The notes under the pieces were generated by a model. That model was not told where the DNA came from. It searched no databases and worked only from the letters and a program-made list of their open reading frames with translations. A program made the position numbers and the translations under genes. Shown here in pieces: positions 16,453-26,591 of a DNA stretch of 64,000 nucleotides (position 1 is its first letter; every line of letters starts with the position of its first letter). The DNA comes from an uncultured Parabacteroides sp. (GTDB lineage Bacteria > Bacteroidota > Bacteroidia > Bacteroidales > Tannerellaceae): contig NZ_CAJJWO010000019.1 in the NCBI RefSeq assembly GCF_905196875.1, positions 17,086 through 81,085 on the forward strand, in the 5' to 3' direction.

Positions 16453-19400
16453 ATGAGCTATCTGAAGTTGATCTTATCTATACTTTTCCTGTCTTGTTCC
16501 CTCTGGCTGTTTGCCGACGAAAGCAATTATCTTTTTCGCCATTACCAGGTGGAAAACGGGTTAAGCGATAATATGGTGACGGGCTGCGTGCAGGACAAAA
16601 GCGGTTATATATGGATCGGGACGCGTGACGGTCTGAACCGTTTCGACGGGTATACCTTTAAAGTATTCCGCAACGATCCCGACGATGCCGAGTCGCTCGG
16701 TAACAACTGGATCACCCACCTCAACTGCGATAACGACGGCAATCTGTGGGTCGGAACACTCTCCGGCCTGTATCAGTACAACGAAACGAAAGAGTCGTTC
16801 CTTCACGTACCCTTTACCAAGAACAAAGGGATCGACTTCTTCCAGTTCGATAAGAATAACCTGTTATGGCTACTGATGGACGGAACCCTGATACAATATA
16901 ATATATCCGACGGACAGTTTCACATCTTTGCCGGAAACAACGGACAGACCTATACGTCTTTCTGTATCATGCCCGACAATTCCCTCTGGCTGGGAGACTC
17001 GGAAGGCTTCATCTCCCTGCTGAATCCGGAAGACGGCACGCTCGACTCATATGATCTCTTCGCACATTCCCCGGCTACGACCTCCCGGAAGCTATCCATG
17101 CTTTATCGATCGCCCTCGTCGGATAATATATATGTAGCATTCGAACATGACGACGTGAAAATATTCAACGTACTTACTAAAACATACCAGGATCTGAACA
17201 TCCAGGAGAAAAACCAACTGACCATCCTGATCAATTGTTTCCTTGAAAAAGACAAAGAAGAGCTATGGATAGGGACAGACTCGGGCCTGTTTATCTATGA
17301 TCTGCAACAGGGTACCTGCAAACGGATCCGGCAAGACCTGCTCGACCCGTATGCACTTTCGAGCCATTTCGTCTCTGCCCTGTTTGAAGACCGGGAAGAA
17401 GGCGTCTGGATCTGTTTCCATCAGAACGGGTTGAACTACTACTCCCCCTTCCGCCCCTTCAATGTGTATTATCCCTGGAACGAGACACATTCGCTGAAAG
17501 GCGAAGTGATACGCGATATCTGTAGCGATGCCTATGGAAACCGGTGGATCGGTACGGAAGACGCGGGTGTGAACTGCATGGAAAAGAAAACGGAAACATT
17601 TACCAACTACCAGCCTGTTCCCGGTATGAAAAGCCTTTCCCATACTAATATACGCGGACTGGCCGCTTCGGGCGATAACCTGTGGATCGGACATGTGATA
17701 CATGGCATCGACCTGATGGACATAAAGACCAGGAAGGTCGTCAAGCATTATGATTTGCTGAAAGATAATCATACCGTCAAAAACAGCACGGTGCGCTGTA
17801 TCAAAGTATTGCGCGAGGGAGATATACTGGTCGGTACGGAAGACGGTATTTTTCGCTACGACTATCTCAACGACCGCTTTGTCTATGCCTCCCAGTTCCC
17901 GCCTTTTGCCGTAAACAGCCTGTACGAAGACCGTGCGGGGAAGATATGGCTCGGCATGTTCAACCGGAGCTACTACTTCAACAACACCAGCAACACAGGC
18001 ATGTATCTGCAATACGACAAACTCAATACCCAACGGCACAACACCGTGAACGATGCCTGCGAAGATAAGGACGGGAATATGTGGTTCGCCACCGTCGAGG
18101 GCGTTATTAAATATGATTTCCAAACCGGCGAGTCGTTGCATTATACCGTAAAGAACGGAATGCCGAGTAACGTGGCCTTCCGTATCCTGCCGGACGAAAA
18201 TAACTGCCTGTGGATCAGTACGGCCAATGGTTTGGTCTGTCTCAACACGCAAACGGAAAAGATCATGACATATACCGAGGCGCACGGCCTTGTCACCCGC
18301 CAGTTCAATTACAACTCGGCATTTAAAGACGACGACGGAACGCTCTACTTCGGTACGGTAAAAGGCTTTATCCATTTCAAACCTAGCGACGTAAGACCGG
18401 CAGCCGAAAAGATGGATGTGCATATCAGTTCGCTCGACATACAGAACGGGATAGGAGGACGACGGATCATCAACAGTTCTTCCTCCTCGGAGGTAAAAAG
18501 GGTCACGCTGAACCACGGTCAGTCGACCTTCAATATTAATTTCTCTTCTCTCAACTTCATCGCTCCGAAGTCTATACAATATGCCTACCGGATGGTAAGC
18601 CTCGACAAGGACTGGATACCGCTGGGAGAACGTAACATTGTCTATTTCACCGAGCTGCATCCCGGCGACTATACATTCGAAGTCAGGGCCGCCAACTTAT
18701 CGAACAACTGGGAAGACAAAATCACCCGCCTGCATATCACGGTACTTCCGCCCTGGTGGGTTTCCACGACTGCCTACATTATATATTCTATCTTTGCCCT
18801 GGCCGTTATTATCTTCCTTATCTTCTACTGGCGACGAAAGAACAAACGTACCATGGCTTACAACATGCAGATATTCGAAAGCAAAAAGGAGAAAGAGCTT
18901 TACCAGGCCAAGATCGACTTCTTTATCAATATCGCTCACGAAATACGCACGCCGCTGACGCTGATAAAGAACCCGCTCGAACGGTTGCTAAGATCGGATA
19001 AGATCGGTGAGAAAGAGAATAACTCGCTGACACTGATGGACAAGAACGTATCACGTCTGCTCTCGCTGGTCAACCAGCTACTCGATTTCAGAAAGACGGA
19101 GATAGAAGGTTACCGCCTGAACTTTGTCCGTACGGAGGTCGTCTCGCTGCTGACCGAAACGGCTAAACGTTTCCAGGAGATAGCTACAGAAAACAATCTG
19201 TTGCTGAACCTCGACCTGACCGTCCAGGAACTTTATGTGTTTGTCGACCGCGAAGCGCTCACCAAAATAATGAGCAATCTTTTCTCGAATGCCGTTAAAT
19301 ATGCGGCCGGCAGCATTGTCGTACGCCTGCAGCCGTCTGCCGACTACGAGACTTTCACGATCGACTTTATCAACGACGGCACTCCTGTTCCGGCAGAAAT

Positions 19401-20412
19401 GAGAGAGAAAATATTCGAACCTTTCTACCGTATCAAAGGAAATGAAGATAAACCGGGTACAGGACTAGGTCTACCGCTGGCACGCTCATTGGCTGAAATG
19501 CATCACGGCACGCTCGAGTTGGCAGAGACTTCGGGTAACCAGACCCTGTTCCGTATCACCCTGCCCGTCAAACTGGCCGGCGCCGTCAAGACAGCTGAAG
19601 AGGATGTCCAGCCGCTACCCGAATCCAGGAAGATCGCTTATACCCGGGAAGAAGGCCGCCCCACCATCCTGATCGTCGAAGATAACAAGGAAATGAGTGC
19701 TTTCATCGCCGACGAAGTCAACGAAAGCTACAACGTATTGATCGCCGGCAATGGCTCCGAAGCGCTGGAACAACTTAAGAAGGAAAGTATCCAGTTGATC
19801 ATTAGCGACGTGATGATGCCTGTCATGGACGGTTTCGCCTTGCTTCAGAGCGTAAAGACAGATATCGAATTCAGCCATATCCCGGTCATCCTGCTGACAG
19901 CCAAGAATACTATGCAGGCCCGGCTGGAAGGGTTGGAACTGGGAGCAGACGCATACATCGAAAAACCGTTCTCCACCAGCCTGCTGATGGCACAGATATC
20001 CAACCTGCTTTCCAACCGGGATAATATCCGCAAGTTCTACTTCAATTCGCCGATCGCCAATATGAAGTCGATGGCCTATACAAAGGCCGACGAAGGTTTC
20101 CTCGAAAAACTGAACGAAATTATCAATGACAACATCGGTAATCCAGAACTCGATGTCAATAAAATCGCCGACCTGATGCACCTGAGCCGCCCGACCTTAT
20201 ACCGCAAGATACGCGCTATCTCGGATCTGACTCCGAACGACCTGATCAAGATCAGCCGTCTGAAGAAGGCCGCCGAACTGCTCCTGCAAGGAAACATGAA
20301 GATTTACGAAATTTCAGAAGCGGTAGGCTTCAGCTCGCAATCTTATTTCTGGTCTGCCTTTATCAAACAGTTCGGTATGAGCCCGTCGAAGTATGCGAAG
20401 GAGAACAGGTAA
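16453..20412 (+). CDS. Hybrid two-component system sensor/regulator (HTCS)
   Basis: 1319-residue protein joining sensor, kinase, receiver and DNA-binding domain. From the N-terminus: signal peptide (MSYLKLILSILFLSCSLWLF), a periplasmic double beta-propeller of regulator-like repeats (WIGTRDGLNRFDG-type blades to about residue 680), a Y_Y_Y domain (about 690-770), one membrane helix, HisKA with phospho-acceptor H829 (AHEIRTPLT), HATPase (NLFSNAVKY, GTGLGLPLA), a receiver with D1119 (LIISDVMMP) and an AraC HTH to the end. The ATG at 16453 is preferred to one at 16396 because it starts the signal peptide directly and leaves the direct repeats upstream untranslated. HTCS proteins usually control a nearby polysaccharide locus, but none is present; the neighbours are a nucleoside permease and a pilus operon. 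Confidence 0.95.
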   Translation: MSYLKLILSILFLSCSLWLFADESNYLFRHYQVENGLSDNMVTGCVQDKSGYIWIGTRDGLNRFDGYTFKVFRNDPDDAESLGNNWITHLNCDNDGNLWVGTLSGLYQYNETKESFLHVPFTKNKGIDFFQFDKNNLLWLLMDGTLIQYNISDGQFHIFAGNNGQTYTSFCIMPDNSLWLGDSEGFISLLNPEDGTLDSYDLFAHSPATTSRKLSMLYRSPSSDNIYVAFEHDDVKIFNVLTKTYQDLNIQEKNQLTILINCFLEKDKEELWIGTDSGLFIYDLQQGTCKRIRQDLLDPYALSSHFVSALFEDREEGVWICFHQNGLNYYSPFRPFNVYYPWNETHSLKGEVIRDICSDAYGNRWIGTEDAGVNCMEKKTETFTNYQPVPGMKSLSHTNIRGLAASGDNLWIGHVIHGIDLMDIKTRKVVKHYDLLKDNHTVKNSTVRCIKVLREGDILVGTEDGIFRYDYLNDRFVYASQFPPFAVNSLYEDRAGKIWLGMFNRSYYFNNTSNTGMYLQYDKLNTQRHNTVNDACEDKDGNMWFATVEGVIKYDFQTGESLHYTVKNGMPSNVAFRILPDENNCLWISTANGLVCLNTQTEKIMTYTEAHGLVTRQFNYNSAFKDDDGTLYFGTVKGFIHFKPSDVRPAAEKMDVHISSLDIQNGIGGRRIINSSSSSEVKRVTLNHGQSTFNINFSSLNFIAPKSIQYAYRMVSLDKDWIPLGERNIVYFTELHPGDYTFEVRAANLSNNWEDKITRLHITVLPPWWVSTTAYIIYSIFALAVIIFLIFYWRRKNKRTMAYNMQIFESKKEKELYQAKIDFFINIAHEIRTPLTLIKNPLERLLRSDKIGEKENNSLTLMDKNVSRLLSLVNQLLDFRKTEIEGYRLNFVRTEVVSLLTETAKRFQEIATENNLLLNLDLTVQELYVFVDREALTKIMSNLFSNAVKYAAGSIVVRLQPSADYETFTIDFINDGTPVPAEMREKIFEPFYRIKGNEDKPGTGLGLPLARSLAEMHHGTLELAETSGNQTLFRITLPVKLAGAVKTAEEDVQPLPESRKIAYTREEGRPTILIVEDNKEMSAFIADEVNESYNVLIAGNGSEALEQLKKESIQLIISDVMMPVMDGFALLQSVKTDIEFSHIPVILLTAKNTMQARLEGLELGADAYIEKPFSTSLLMAQISNLLSNRDNIRKFYFNSPIANMKSMAYTKADEGFLEKLNEIINDNIGNPELDVNKIADLMHLSRPTLYRKIRAISDLTPNDLIKISRLKKAAELLLQGNMKIYEISEAVGFSSQSYFWSAFIKQFGMSPSKYAKENR

Positions 20413-20432
20413 GTGCCATAAACAAATTCGGG

Positions 20433-20451
20433 AAAAGACTAATTGTCTTTT
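20433..20451. terminator. Small shared hairpin between convergent genes
   Basis: AAAAGAC (20433-20439), loop TAATT, GTCTTTT (20445-20451). It overlaps the last codon of the minus-strand pilus gene and starts 21 bp after the regulator stop. The T tract suits termination of the plus-strand transcript; the stem is short. Confidence 0.4.
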
Positions 20452-23405
20452 ACACAACGTAAAGAAAATGCCTCATTTACAGATGATCTATAGTTATCTA
20501 AAACAAATTTCCATGAATAAACCCAAGAGGCATTAGGCGTATTGTAATATCCTGTTGCTAAATACCAAGCGTTAGAGTTGAAATAAGTCCCGGACCACAG
20601 ATTAGATTCTGCTCCGGTTCCTTGCACTTGACCCCAAATTAGATTTTCCAGAGATCCAAAGCGAGAACCGTTGGCAGGAATAAATATAGACGCAAAATTA
20701 TAAGGATTATATAATAATATCCCAGCATATCCTATTTCAGCACCTTCACCCACCAATGTAGGAATTCTATAAGTCACTCCATCAACCGTCTCAAATTCAT
20801 AAATATTCGCAGCCCCCTCGTTCTGATGATTTTGAGTATTAGGTACTCGCATAGGCCTCCTGTCATAATACCCATCTGCTATATAACCACGTAACATATT
20901 ATCATAACTTGACCTCTCCTTCCCATTAAATGGATTCAACCAAAATGACTGACGCATTTCAGAGCCAACTACTGATCCTAAATTATTATCAACCCCATCT
21001 TTTGGAAGGCGATATTTATCAGGGAACACTTCTTTAGCTTCTTCTTTGGACGTTTTTTGCCAATTAACATCGGTTACAGACCCTACCGGATAGTAGGCGC
21101 GCGATGGATAAGCTTGAAAAAAGTAGCCTCCCTGAGACGGATAATCTGTAAAATCGGCCTTTTCGCCATTAGAGAAATCAAACCATTTTGTTAATTTATC
21201 TCTCAAATCCTTTGTCAAAGTCAGATTGAATGGTGATATCTTCTTTGCCATCACACGAGATTGTCCAGGAGCCTCTCCTCCCGGTATGGGATCGCTGGGA
21301 CGCAATAAATAATCGTCAGATTCTCCCTGACGAACATAAATCAGATGTGTACCTGTAGCATGAATAAGAGCTATTAACCCATAACGGGGAGCTCCGATGG
21401 CACCTCCTGGCAACCGACTTTTCATGCCGACGCGGAAATAAATACTGGGAGTATCAGTCGTTACTTCACCTGAAATGAGTATTTTCCCCTTTTCGTCAGC
21501 TCTAAACTGACAGTTATTCTCAACCTCAGCAGCAGTAGTCCAATTTGCTTTATCCTTCGCACTTCCATCCGGCTTATCAATATTTTCTACCCCATAAGCA
21601 TATCTGGTAATCCCCAGATCTGGACTAGGATTCTTATCCAATTCAATAAAATCCTGTCCCACCACGACTATCGCTCTCCACTTACTTCCGACCTTGTCTG
21701 TTGTCTTGATACGAATGATACGCTCAGCTGTCTCATTCGCACGATGAAATGTTCCGACAAATGTATAAGGACGGATTTGGGCTAACTCGGAGTATACATC
21801 CAGTTTCTTTTGGGTAAAGACAACCTTAGTACGTCCGTCGTCTTCGGAACTTGCAACAAAAAACTCACCTTCACGGTCACGCAAATTTGTACCATAGCCG
21901 ACATTAGCAGAAACCAAAACATAAAGCTTTCCTGTATTGCTAAAAAACAAATTTCCTTGTTGTCTTTCCAGCTCATATTTTCCAGATTCTTCAGCAAATT
22001 GAATCTCATCACGTACTGCACTTTCTTTTTGGTCACCGACCGTCACTCCTTCAAATAATAATTCATCAGGAGTAGCCGATAGACTATCCCGTTTTTCAAT
22101 ATGAACTACCTTGCTCAAATTACCAATATGCAATGTCAACGTTCCGGTCTGAAAATCTTTATCACAGTTTATTTTCACATCCTCAGTAGCTTCCTTAGTA
22201 GAGGTGGAATTTAAAGCAAACTGCTTCTCCTTATTACCATCGGCCAAAGTCAATCCATCTCCAGTAACCCTAATAAATCCTTGAGAACCATTATTTATCC
22301 AGTCATTTGCACATGTATAGGTACAAACAGTAGCCAAAAGATTATCTACTTCTCCTCCATTATAAATAATTAGAGAGCTGTTAGATACACCTAAATACTG
22401 TTCACCATTGGAGACTATATCATGTGCACTAGGATCAATAACTGAAATTTCAGCACCTACCAATTCGTTCGATGGAGCATTTTTTATCGCCTCATCGGCA
22501 GTGCGATACCCCGCAATGGATATACTCTTCATTTTGACGATATACTGATGATTACGTGTTATGTCATAATAATCATCTCTAGCCTTCCAAAGAGCCAACC
22601 GGATATACCCTTCTACTCCATCAAACTCTCCTTTTACAATAATCGAAGGTTGATTATCCTTGGGAGTGTAAAACACATATAGAGGTGATGTTGTTAGTCC
22701 ATCAGTCGATTCACTAAGCATCACATCTGTGGAATAAGTATCACCGGAAACTATACCGGCATAATTTCCAACGCCATAGTCCGTCAGAGTATTCTCCTCA
22801 AACACAGCACCTCTTGATGCAACATGTGCCAAATTAATACCCAACAGTTTATATTTTGTATTACTAGCATCAACTTCAACTGTCACTTTTGCAGCAGAAC
22901 GATTAAGCTCAAAATCAAGACTTAGACCGTTATATGAGTTCAAATCTGACACCATAGATATTGGAGAGGCATCCTGTACAATCAAACCTTCTTTATTTCT
23001 ATTTAATTGCACAACCAACTTTGATTGCAGCTCACCGTAAGTCGTTCCAAAACCAGCACTAGTAGCCATCACTCTTTCAATATTAGCCAATACCAATAAC
23101 TCAGAATTCTCCAAATCATTTTTATCCAAATTGGCATAATAAGCATTATTTCCTACAGAAGTAGCCTTTACAGAAGTGGAAATCTTTTTATCATCACCCT
23201 TAAACACAAGTACCCAGATATCATTAATATCTGCCGAAGTATCCCCTTTCGTTTTAACATCTACAACACCTTCTTCTGCAGTCGATATAGTAAACCGAAA
23301 TTGCACATCCGAAGTTCCTGATTTAACAAGAGTCTCATCCACACATGACGTACACAAATACATCAAAAACAGCGTGATCTGTACTATTATAGCGAATCGT
23401 TTCAT
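20439..23405 (-). CDS. Type V pilus tip-type subunit, large fimbrillin-like lipoprotein
   Basis: About 988 residues. The lipoprotein signal ends at the lipobox LCTSC; ATG 23405 is used, though another in-frame ATG sits two codons upstream. The N-terminal 300 residues have the fimbrillin-like beta-sandwich pattern of Mfa/FimA subunits (VQFRFTISTAEEGV, DINDIWVLVFKGDDKKI, LVLANIE). Later Ig-like repeats lead to a C-terminal FISUMP-like domain (about residues 760-988: RLPKDG, WGQVQG, SNAWYLATGYY, ending SLRCVKDN), which in such tips probably binds surfaces. Last gene of a four-gene operon, 17 bp after the 606-residue subunit. No C-terminal donor-strand tail like that of shaft and anchor, fitting a tip position. 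Base composition is clearly AT-richer than the flanking genes. Confidence 0.8.
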   Translation of the reverse strand: MKRFAIIVQITLFLMYLCTSCVDETLVKSGTSDVQFRFTISTAEEGVVDVKTKGDTSADINDIWVLVFKGDDKKISTSVKATSVGNNAYYANLDKNDLENSELLVLANIERVMATSAGFGTTYGELQSKLVVQLNRNKEGLIVQDASPISMVSDLNSYNGLSLDFELNRSAAKVTVEVDASNTKYKLLGINLAHVASRGAVFEENTLTDYGVGNYAGIVSGDTYSTDVMLSESTDGLTTSPLYVFYTPKDNQPSIIVKGEFDGVEGYIRLALWKARDDYYDITRNHQYIVKMKSISIAGYRTADEAIKNAPSNELVGAEISVIDPSAHDIVSNGEQYLGVSNSSLIIYNGGEVDNLLATVCTYTCANDWINNGSQGFIRVTGDGLTLADGNKEKQFALNSTSTKEATEDVKINCDKDFQTGTLTLHIGNLSKVVHIEKRDSLSATPDELLFEGVTVGDQKESAVRDEIQFAEESGKYELERQQGNLFFSNTGKLYVLVSANVGYGTNLRDREGEFFVASSEDDGRTKVVFTQKKLDVYSELAQIRPYTFVGTFHRANETAERIIRIKTTDKVGSKWRAIVVVGQDFIELDKNPSPDLGITRYAYGVENIDKPDGSAKDKANWTTAAEVENNCQFRADEKGKILISGEVTTDTPSIYFRVGMKSRLPGGAIGAPRYGLIALIHATGTHLIYVRQGESDDYLLRPSDPIPGGEAPGQSRVMAKKISPFNLTLTKDLRDKLTKWFDFSNGEKADFTDYPSQGGYFFQAYPSRAYYPVGSVTDVNWQKTSKEEAKEVFPDKYRLPKDGVDNNLGSVVGSEMRQSFWLNPFNGKERSSYDNMLRGYIADGYYDRRPMRVPNTQNHQNEGAANIYEFETVDGVTYRIPTLVGEGAEIGYAGILLYNPYNFASIFIPANGSRFGSLENLIWGQVQGTGAESNLWSGTYFNSNAWYLATGYYNTPNASWVYSWKFVLDNYRSSVNEAFSLRCVKDN

Positions 23406-23422
23406 AGACATTTACTTATTTT

Positions 23423-25243
23423 TTATTTCCACAAAGCTTTGATTCCCGTAATATATCCACCAATAATAATCTTCAGTTTTCCATCATTATCTACATCAAC
23501 CTGTCTCTCATCACCGGAATAGACCCACATAAGAAATTCTTTATCAGCAGCCGGAGACGTATAACTAGGCGAGGCTATTTCATACTCTCCTCCAAAAAAT
23601 GTAGTTCCTGGCCAATCTGCATATCTGATTTCTTTCATATAAGTATCCTCCGATTCAATCTTACCTCCATTACCGTCAAATACGACTTTTCCAATAATTG
23701 GATTCGAATTAACTTCTATTGTTCGAGTCAGTTCCCCGGCATGCAATGTCAATTTATAGGTCGCTATGTTTTCATATCTGTCATCATTATCAAATTCAAA
23801 AATCATAGAACCAGTATATCCACCTTTTGATAATGCTTTATAGTCAAAATGAGTTGTCGTATTTCCCAAAGAACAAGAAAGATCCTTAAATACCGTATTC
23901 ACAGTTATAAGACTCTCGGATTGATTCTCATCTTTCATGACACCATCTTCACCTATATAAGGTTTGTCCTGATTTGTCCAGAAATAGACATTAACCCTTT
24001 TCTCCGACATATCCACATGCAAACTCGTCACATTCAAATAAGGGATTCCCAGATTGGCTTCTATATTTTCAGGGTTTTCCCACTCTTTCGGTGTAACTTT
24101 CACTTCAAATCGTTCCAGTTTTCCTTTCGTAGCCACGCTTGCCACCACCTGATAAGAGGTATTTTTAGATATATGCAAATCTTTCAAAGACAAATTGCCT
24201 ACATCAATAGAACCTCCATTATACGCAGAGACACCATCTCCTAGGGGAATCTGATAACTTGTATTTGTCTTAGTAGAACCATCTGCCTCGGTAAACTCCC
24301 CGTTCACCTGGATATAAGTATAAATTCCATTATTAAAGGCGGCCTCAACCAAATTATGTTCAGGAATATAGAAAGTCAGCACATCCGTACTTACATCCCC
24401 TGTGGTAGTGGGCTCAATGACTAGATGCGTTCCAAAATTTTTTGCTAAGGTAGAAACATACGTATCGGAATATCCCAAATCCGATCTATCCAGCCAAGCT
24501 CGTCGGGGAACATTGACTATAGATGCACTAGCAATTTCCAACTTACCTTTTCCAGACACATCCGAGAATGTATCTCCCTTTTTTATTTTCAAAGTTACCT
24601 TTGCCAAAGCACGTTCCAAATTCATTTTTACATCTTTCCCATTTGATGCATCCCACTCATAAACAGACATTAACCCTGTTTCAGAATACATCGGAATATA
24701 TCCCCGGTTAGTACCACCGGAGCCTGCAATGTTAATATCCAGTTTACCATTGCTATTATAATTATCATAATATCGCAGCACGGTTCCTTTGATATCGTCT
24801 ATCTTAGTAACCCCAGTCAGAGAACTCAGTTCGTTTGCCACCACGATTATTTTCAATGGAACTTCTTTTTTGAACAGTTTAGATATGACGTACGAATCTC
24901 CATCTTTTATAAAATAATCATATGCTTTTTTAGGATCAGTCGGCAATGAGGACATTAAGTCTTTATCCTCATAATATTGAGTGGCAAACAGACTGTTATC
25001 TTGAGTGAAGAAAAACACCCTCAACGAACGTATAGCGTTTTCAGCTACATTTCCTACTTCAGTGGAAACGCCGGCCGCACGCACCGAGATACGCATCACA
25101 GCGTTTCCTGAGGCATCGACGGTCGGAGTACCAATCGCCTGCTCTTCACTGCATCCTATTGATAACAACGATACCAAACCGAATAACAAGATTATCCATT
25201 TGATTCGATTATTCCTTATTTTAGCCATATCGCCTTTCTTCAT
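23423..25243 (-). CDS. Type V pilus accessory/tip subunit, fimbrillin-like lipoprotein
   Basis: 606 residues. Lipobox LLSIGC follows a hydrophobic stretch; the N-terminus is long (MKKGDMAKIRNNRIKW...). The ATG overlaps the stop of the upstream anchor gene as ATGA (25243-25240), which supports this start through coupling. The N-terminal region has fimbrillin features: VMRISVRAAG, RSLRVFFFTQDNSLF, IIVVANELSSL, VKMNLERALAKVTLKIK. The C-terminal half is Ig-like, ending with a module rich in Gly/Asp (VVFDGNGGKIE...). It resembles DUF4906-containing fimbrial proteins. Probably an Mfa3/FimC-like accessory subunit below or beside the tip; its exact place is not shown by sequence. Confidence 0.75.
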   Translation of the reverse strand: MKKGDMAKIRNNRIKWIILLFGLVSLLSIGCSEEQAIGTPTVDASGNAVMRISVRAAGVSTEVGNVAENAIRSLRVFFFTQDNSLFATQYYEDKDLMSSLPTDPKKAYDYFIKDGDSYVISKLFKKEVPLKIIVVANELSSLTGVTKIDDIKGTVLRYYDNYNSNGKLDINIAGSGGTNRGYIPMYSETGLMSVYEWDASNGKDVKMNLERALAKVTLKIKKGDTFSDVSGKGKLEIASASIVNVPRRAWLDRSDLGYSDTYVSTLAKNFGTHLVIEPTTTGDVSTDVLTFYIPEHNLVEAAFNNGIYTYIQVNGEFTEADGSTKTNTSYQIPLGDGVSAYNGGSIDVGNLSLKDLHISKNTSYQVVASVATKGKLERFEVKVTPKEWENPENIEANLGIPYLNVTSLHVDMSEKRVNVYFWTNQDKPYIGEDGVMKDENQSESLITVNTVFKDLSCSLGNTTTHFDYKALSKGGYTGSMIFEFDNDDRYENIATYKLTLHAGELTRTIEVNSNPIIGKVVFDGNGGKIESEDTYMKEIRYADWPGTTFFGGEYEIASPSYTSPAADKEFLMWVYSGDERQVDVDNDGKLKIIIGGYITGIKALWK

Positions 25244-26481
25244 AAATCCGGAACAATATCTTGTATTTTCCAGCCGTTCACGTATATTGTAATTACAACT
25301 TTCGGATTCAAATCCGGATCAGGGTCAGGAGTTGGATCGGGATCGGGACTAGGGCCAGGATCTGGACTAGGGTCGGGGGCGGGCCCAGGATCAGGACCAG
25401 GGTCAGGACTGGGATCTGGATCTGGATCAGGGCTTGGTCCGGGACCAGGATCAGGTTCTTCACCACCTGAACACACGAATGTTATCTCAAAAATATCTTG
25501 TCGATCGAGATATTCCAAAGTAGGATAAACCCAAATAGTGTCGCCGACAGCCTCTTTTTGAATCTGTCCCCTTGAATCACGGGAAGGTATCTTACTTTTC
25601 AGTATCAAATCGACCACATCCAATTCTTTACAAAACTTCAGCGAACCACAACTTCCTTCCAACAATACAGGAGCCGAAAAGAGGTTACCCGCATCATAAG
25701 GTTGCAAACGCAAAGTCTTAATATCAGCCTGCAAAGTATCATGGTCTATCGCAACTGTATGGGGAGTATAGGTCACCAGATAACTCGATTCCCCCGTCTT
25801 ATTGTTCCATTTATAATGGGCATTACGACCGGTAAGCTTAAAAGTGAACTGTCTAGCAACAGGTGCCGGCTTACTTATTGCCGATAGGTTTATCACTTTT
25901 ACCCGAATTGTCTTCGAATCCTTGATGAGAGAAGTATGGATTGTAGTCATCTCCATCGATTTCACCTCTACATTTTGCGCAATACCATAAAACAGGTCAC
26001 TAAAAGCATCGGTTTGTGGTGTAGCCTGGTCGTTGTCAGCCGGATCGAGATTATAACGTAAAAATGTTCGAAGATCATCCAGTTTAGTTTGCCCTATGAC
26101 AACACCTGTCGAAGACGGAGTTAGCGGATCATTATTATGGGTGATCTTAAAATGCTGATCACAGGATACACTGTTAGCCCACGACACCAAGGTATATTTA
26201 CCCGGAGCTAGTTCTACATTCCTTGTCCAGTTATCACTCAGCTCTCCACCCATGATTTGAGGAGATAAGGTATCCTGCAACACACCTGCCTCATCGAAAA
26301 TAAAAGTTTTCAAATCCTTAACTTGCCTGCCAAACTCATTACCATATTGCATGTTTAATACATAGTCATATTGCAACTGCACTCCGTTGGGCGGACATGG
26401 GGATATGTCCTCGTCGATACAACTGTATATCACCGTTATGAGACAAGTTGCCAACAAATAAAAAACACCTTTTATCCGCAT
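25240..26481 (-). CDS. Type V pilus anchor subunit, FimB/Mfa2 family
   Basis: 413-residue lipoprotein with lipobox VIYSC. The N-terminus CIDEDISPCPPNGVQLQYDYVLNMQYGNEF is the hallmark of the FimB/Mfa2 anchor family, which holds the pilus in the outer membrane and limits its length. Two beta-sandwich domains run to about residue 335. Then comes an unusual run of 24 Pro-X dipeptides (residues 343-390; X is Asp, Gly, Ser, Ala or Thr) and a 23-residue tail ending WKIQDIVPDL. That tail resembles the C-terminus of the shaft gene product. Second gene of the operon, 110 bp after the shaft gene, and overlapping the next gene by 4 bp. Confidence 0.88.
   Translation of the reverse strand: MRIKGVFYLLATCLITVIYSCIDEDISPCPPNGVQLQYDYVLNMQYGNEFGRQVKDLKTFIFDEAGVLQDTLSPQIMGGELSDNWTRNVELAPGKYTLVSWANSVSCDQHFKITHNNDPLTPSSTGVVIGQTKLDDLRTFLRYNLDPADNDQATPQTDAFSDLFYGIAQNVEVKSMEMTTIHTSLIKDSKTIRVKVINLSAISKPAPVARQFTFKLTGRNAHYKWNNKTGESSYLVTYTPHTVAIDHDTLQADIKTLRLQPYDAGNLFSAPVLLEGSCGSLKFCKELDVVDLILKSKIPSRDSRGQIQKEAVGDTIWVYPTLEYLDRQDIFEITFVCSGGEEPDPGPGPSPDPDPDPSPDPGPDPGPAPDPSPDPGPSPDPDPTPDPDPDLNPKVVITIYVNGWKIQDIVPDL
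25312..25455 (-). repeat. Hexanucleotide repeat coding 24 Pro-X dipeptides
   Basis: Degenerate 6-bp repeat (GGATCA, GGGTCA, GGATCT, GGACCA types on the plus strand), coding Pro-Asp, Pro-Gly, Pro-Ser, Pro-Ala and Pro-Thr in the anchor subunit. Variants of the unit are interspersed, as after repeated slippage. Copy-number change would alter linker length by two residues per unit without a frameshift. Confidence 0.9.
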
Positions 26482-26527
26482 GCCAGTTTCTCTTTATAAA
26501 TATCGGTTCATTGTTTAGAAAAGATGA

Positions 26528-26560
26528 TTTCCGGCAAGAGAAAATCCTTTTTGCCGGAAA
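26528..26560 (-). terminator. Attenuator-like hairpin between shaft and anchor genes
   Basis: TTTCCGGCAA (26528-26537) and TTGCCGGAAA (26551-26560) form a perfect 10-bp stem with a 13-nt loop in the 110-bp gap after the shaft stop. On the minus strand it is followed by TCATCTTTTC, a weak T-rich stretch. Partial termination or 3-prime protection here would give more shaft than anchor and tip mRNA. Confidence 0.6.
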
Positions 26561-26591
26561 CTTTCACCTCATTATGAAAAGAAAATCCAAA

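Noticed and set aside
17263..18660. 465-codon frame antisense to the beta-propeller of the hybrid regulator
   Set aside because: Shadow of the repetitive propeller-coding sequence; no protein family pattern.
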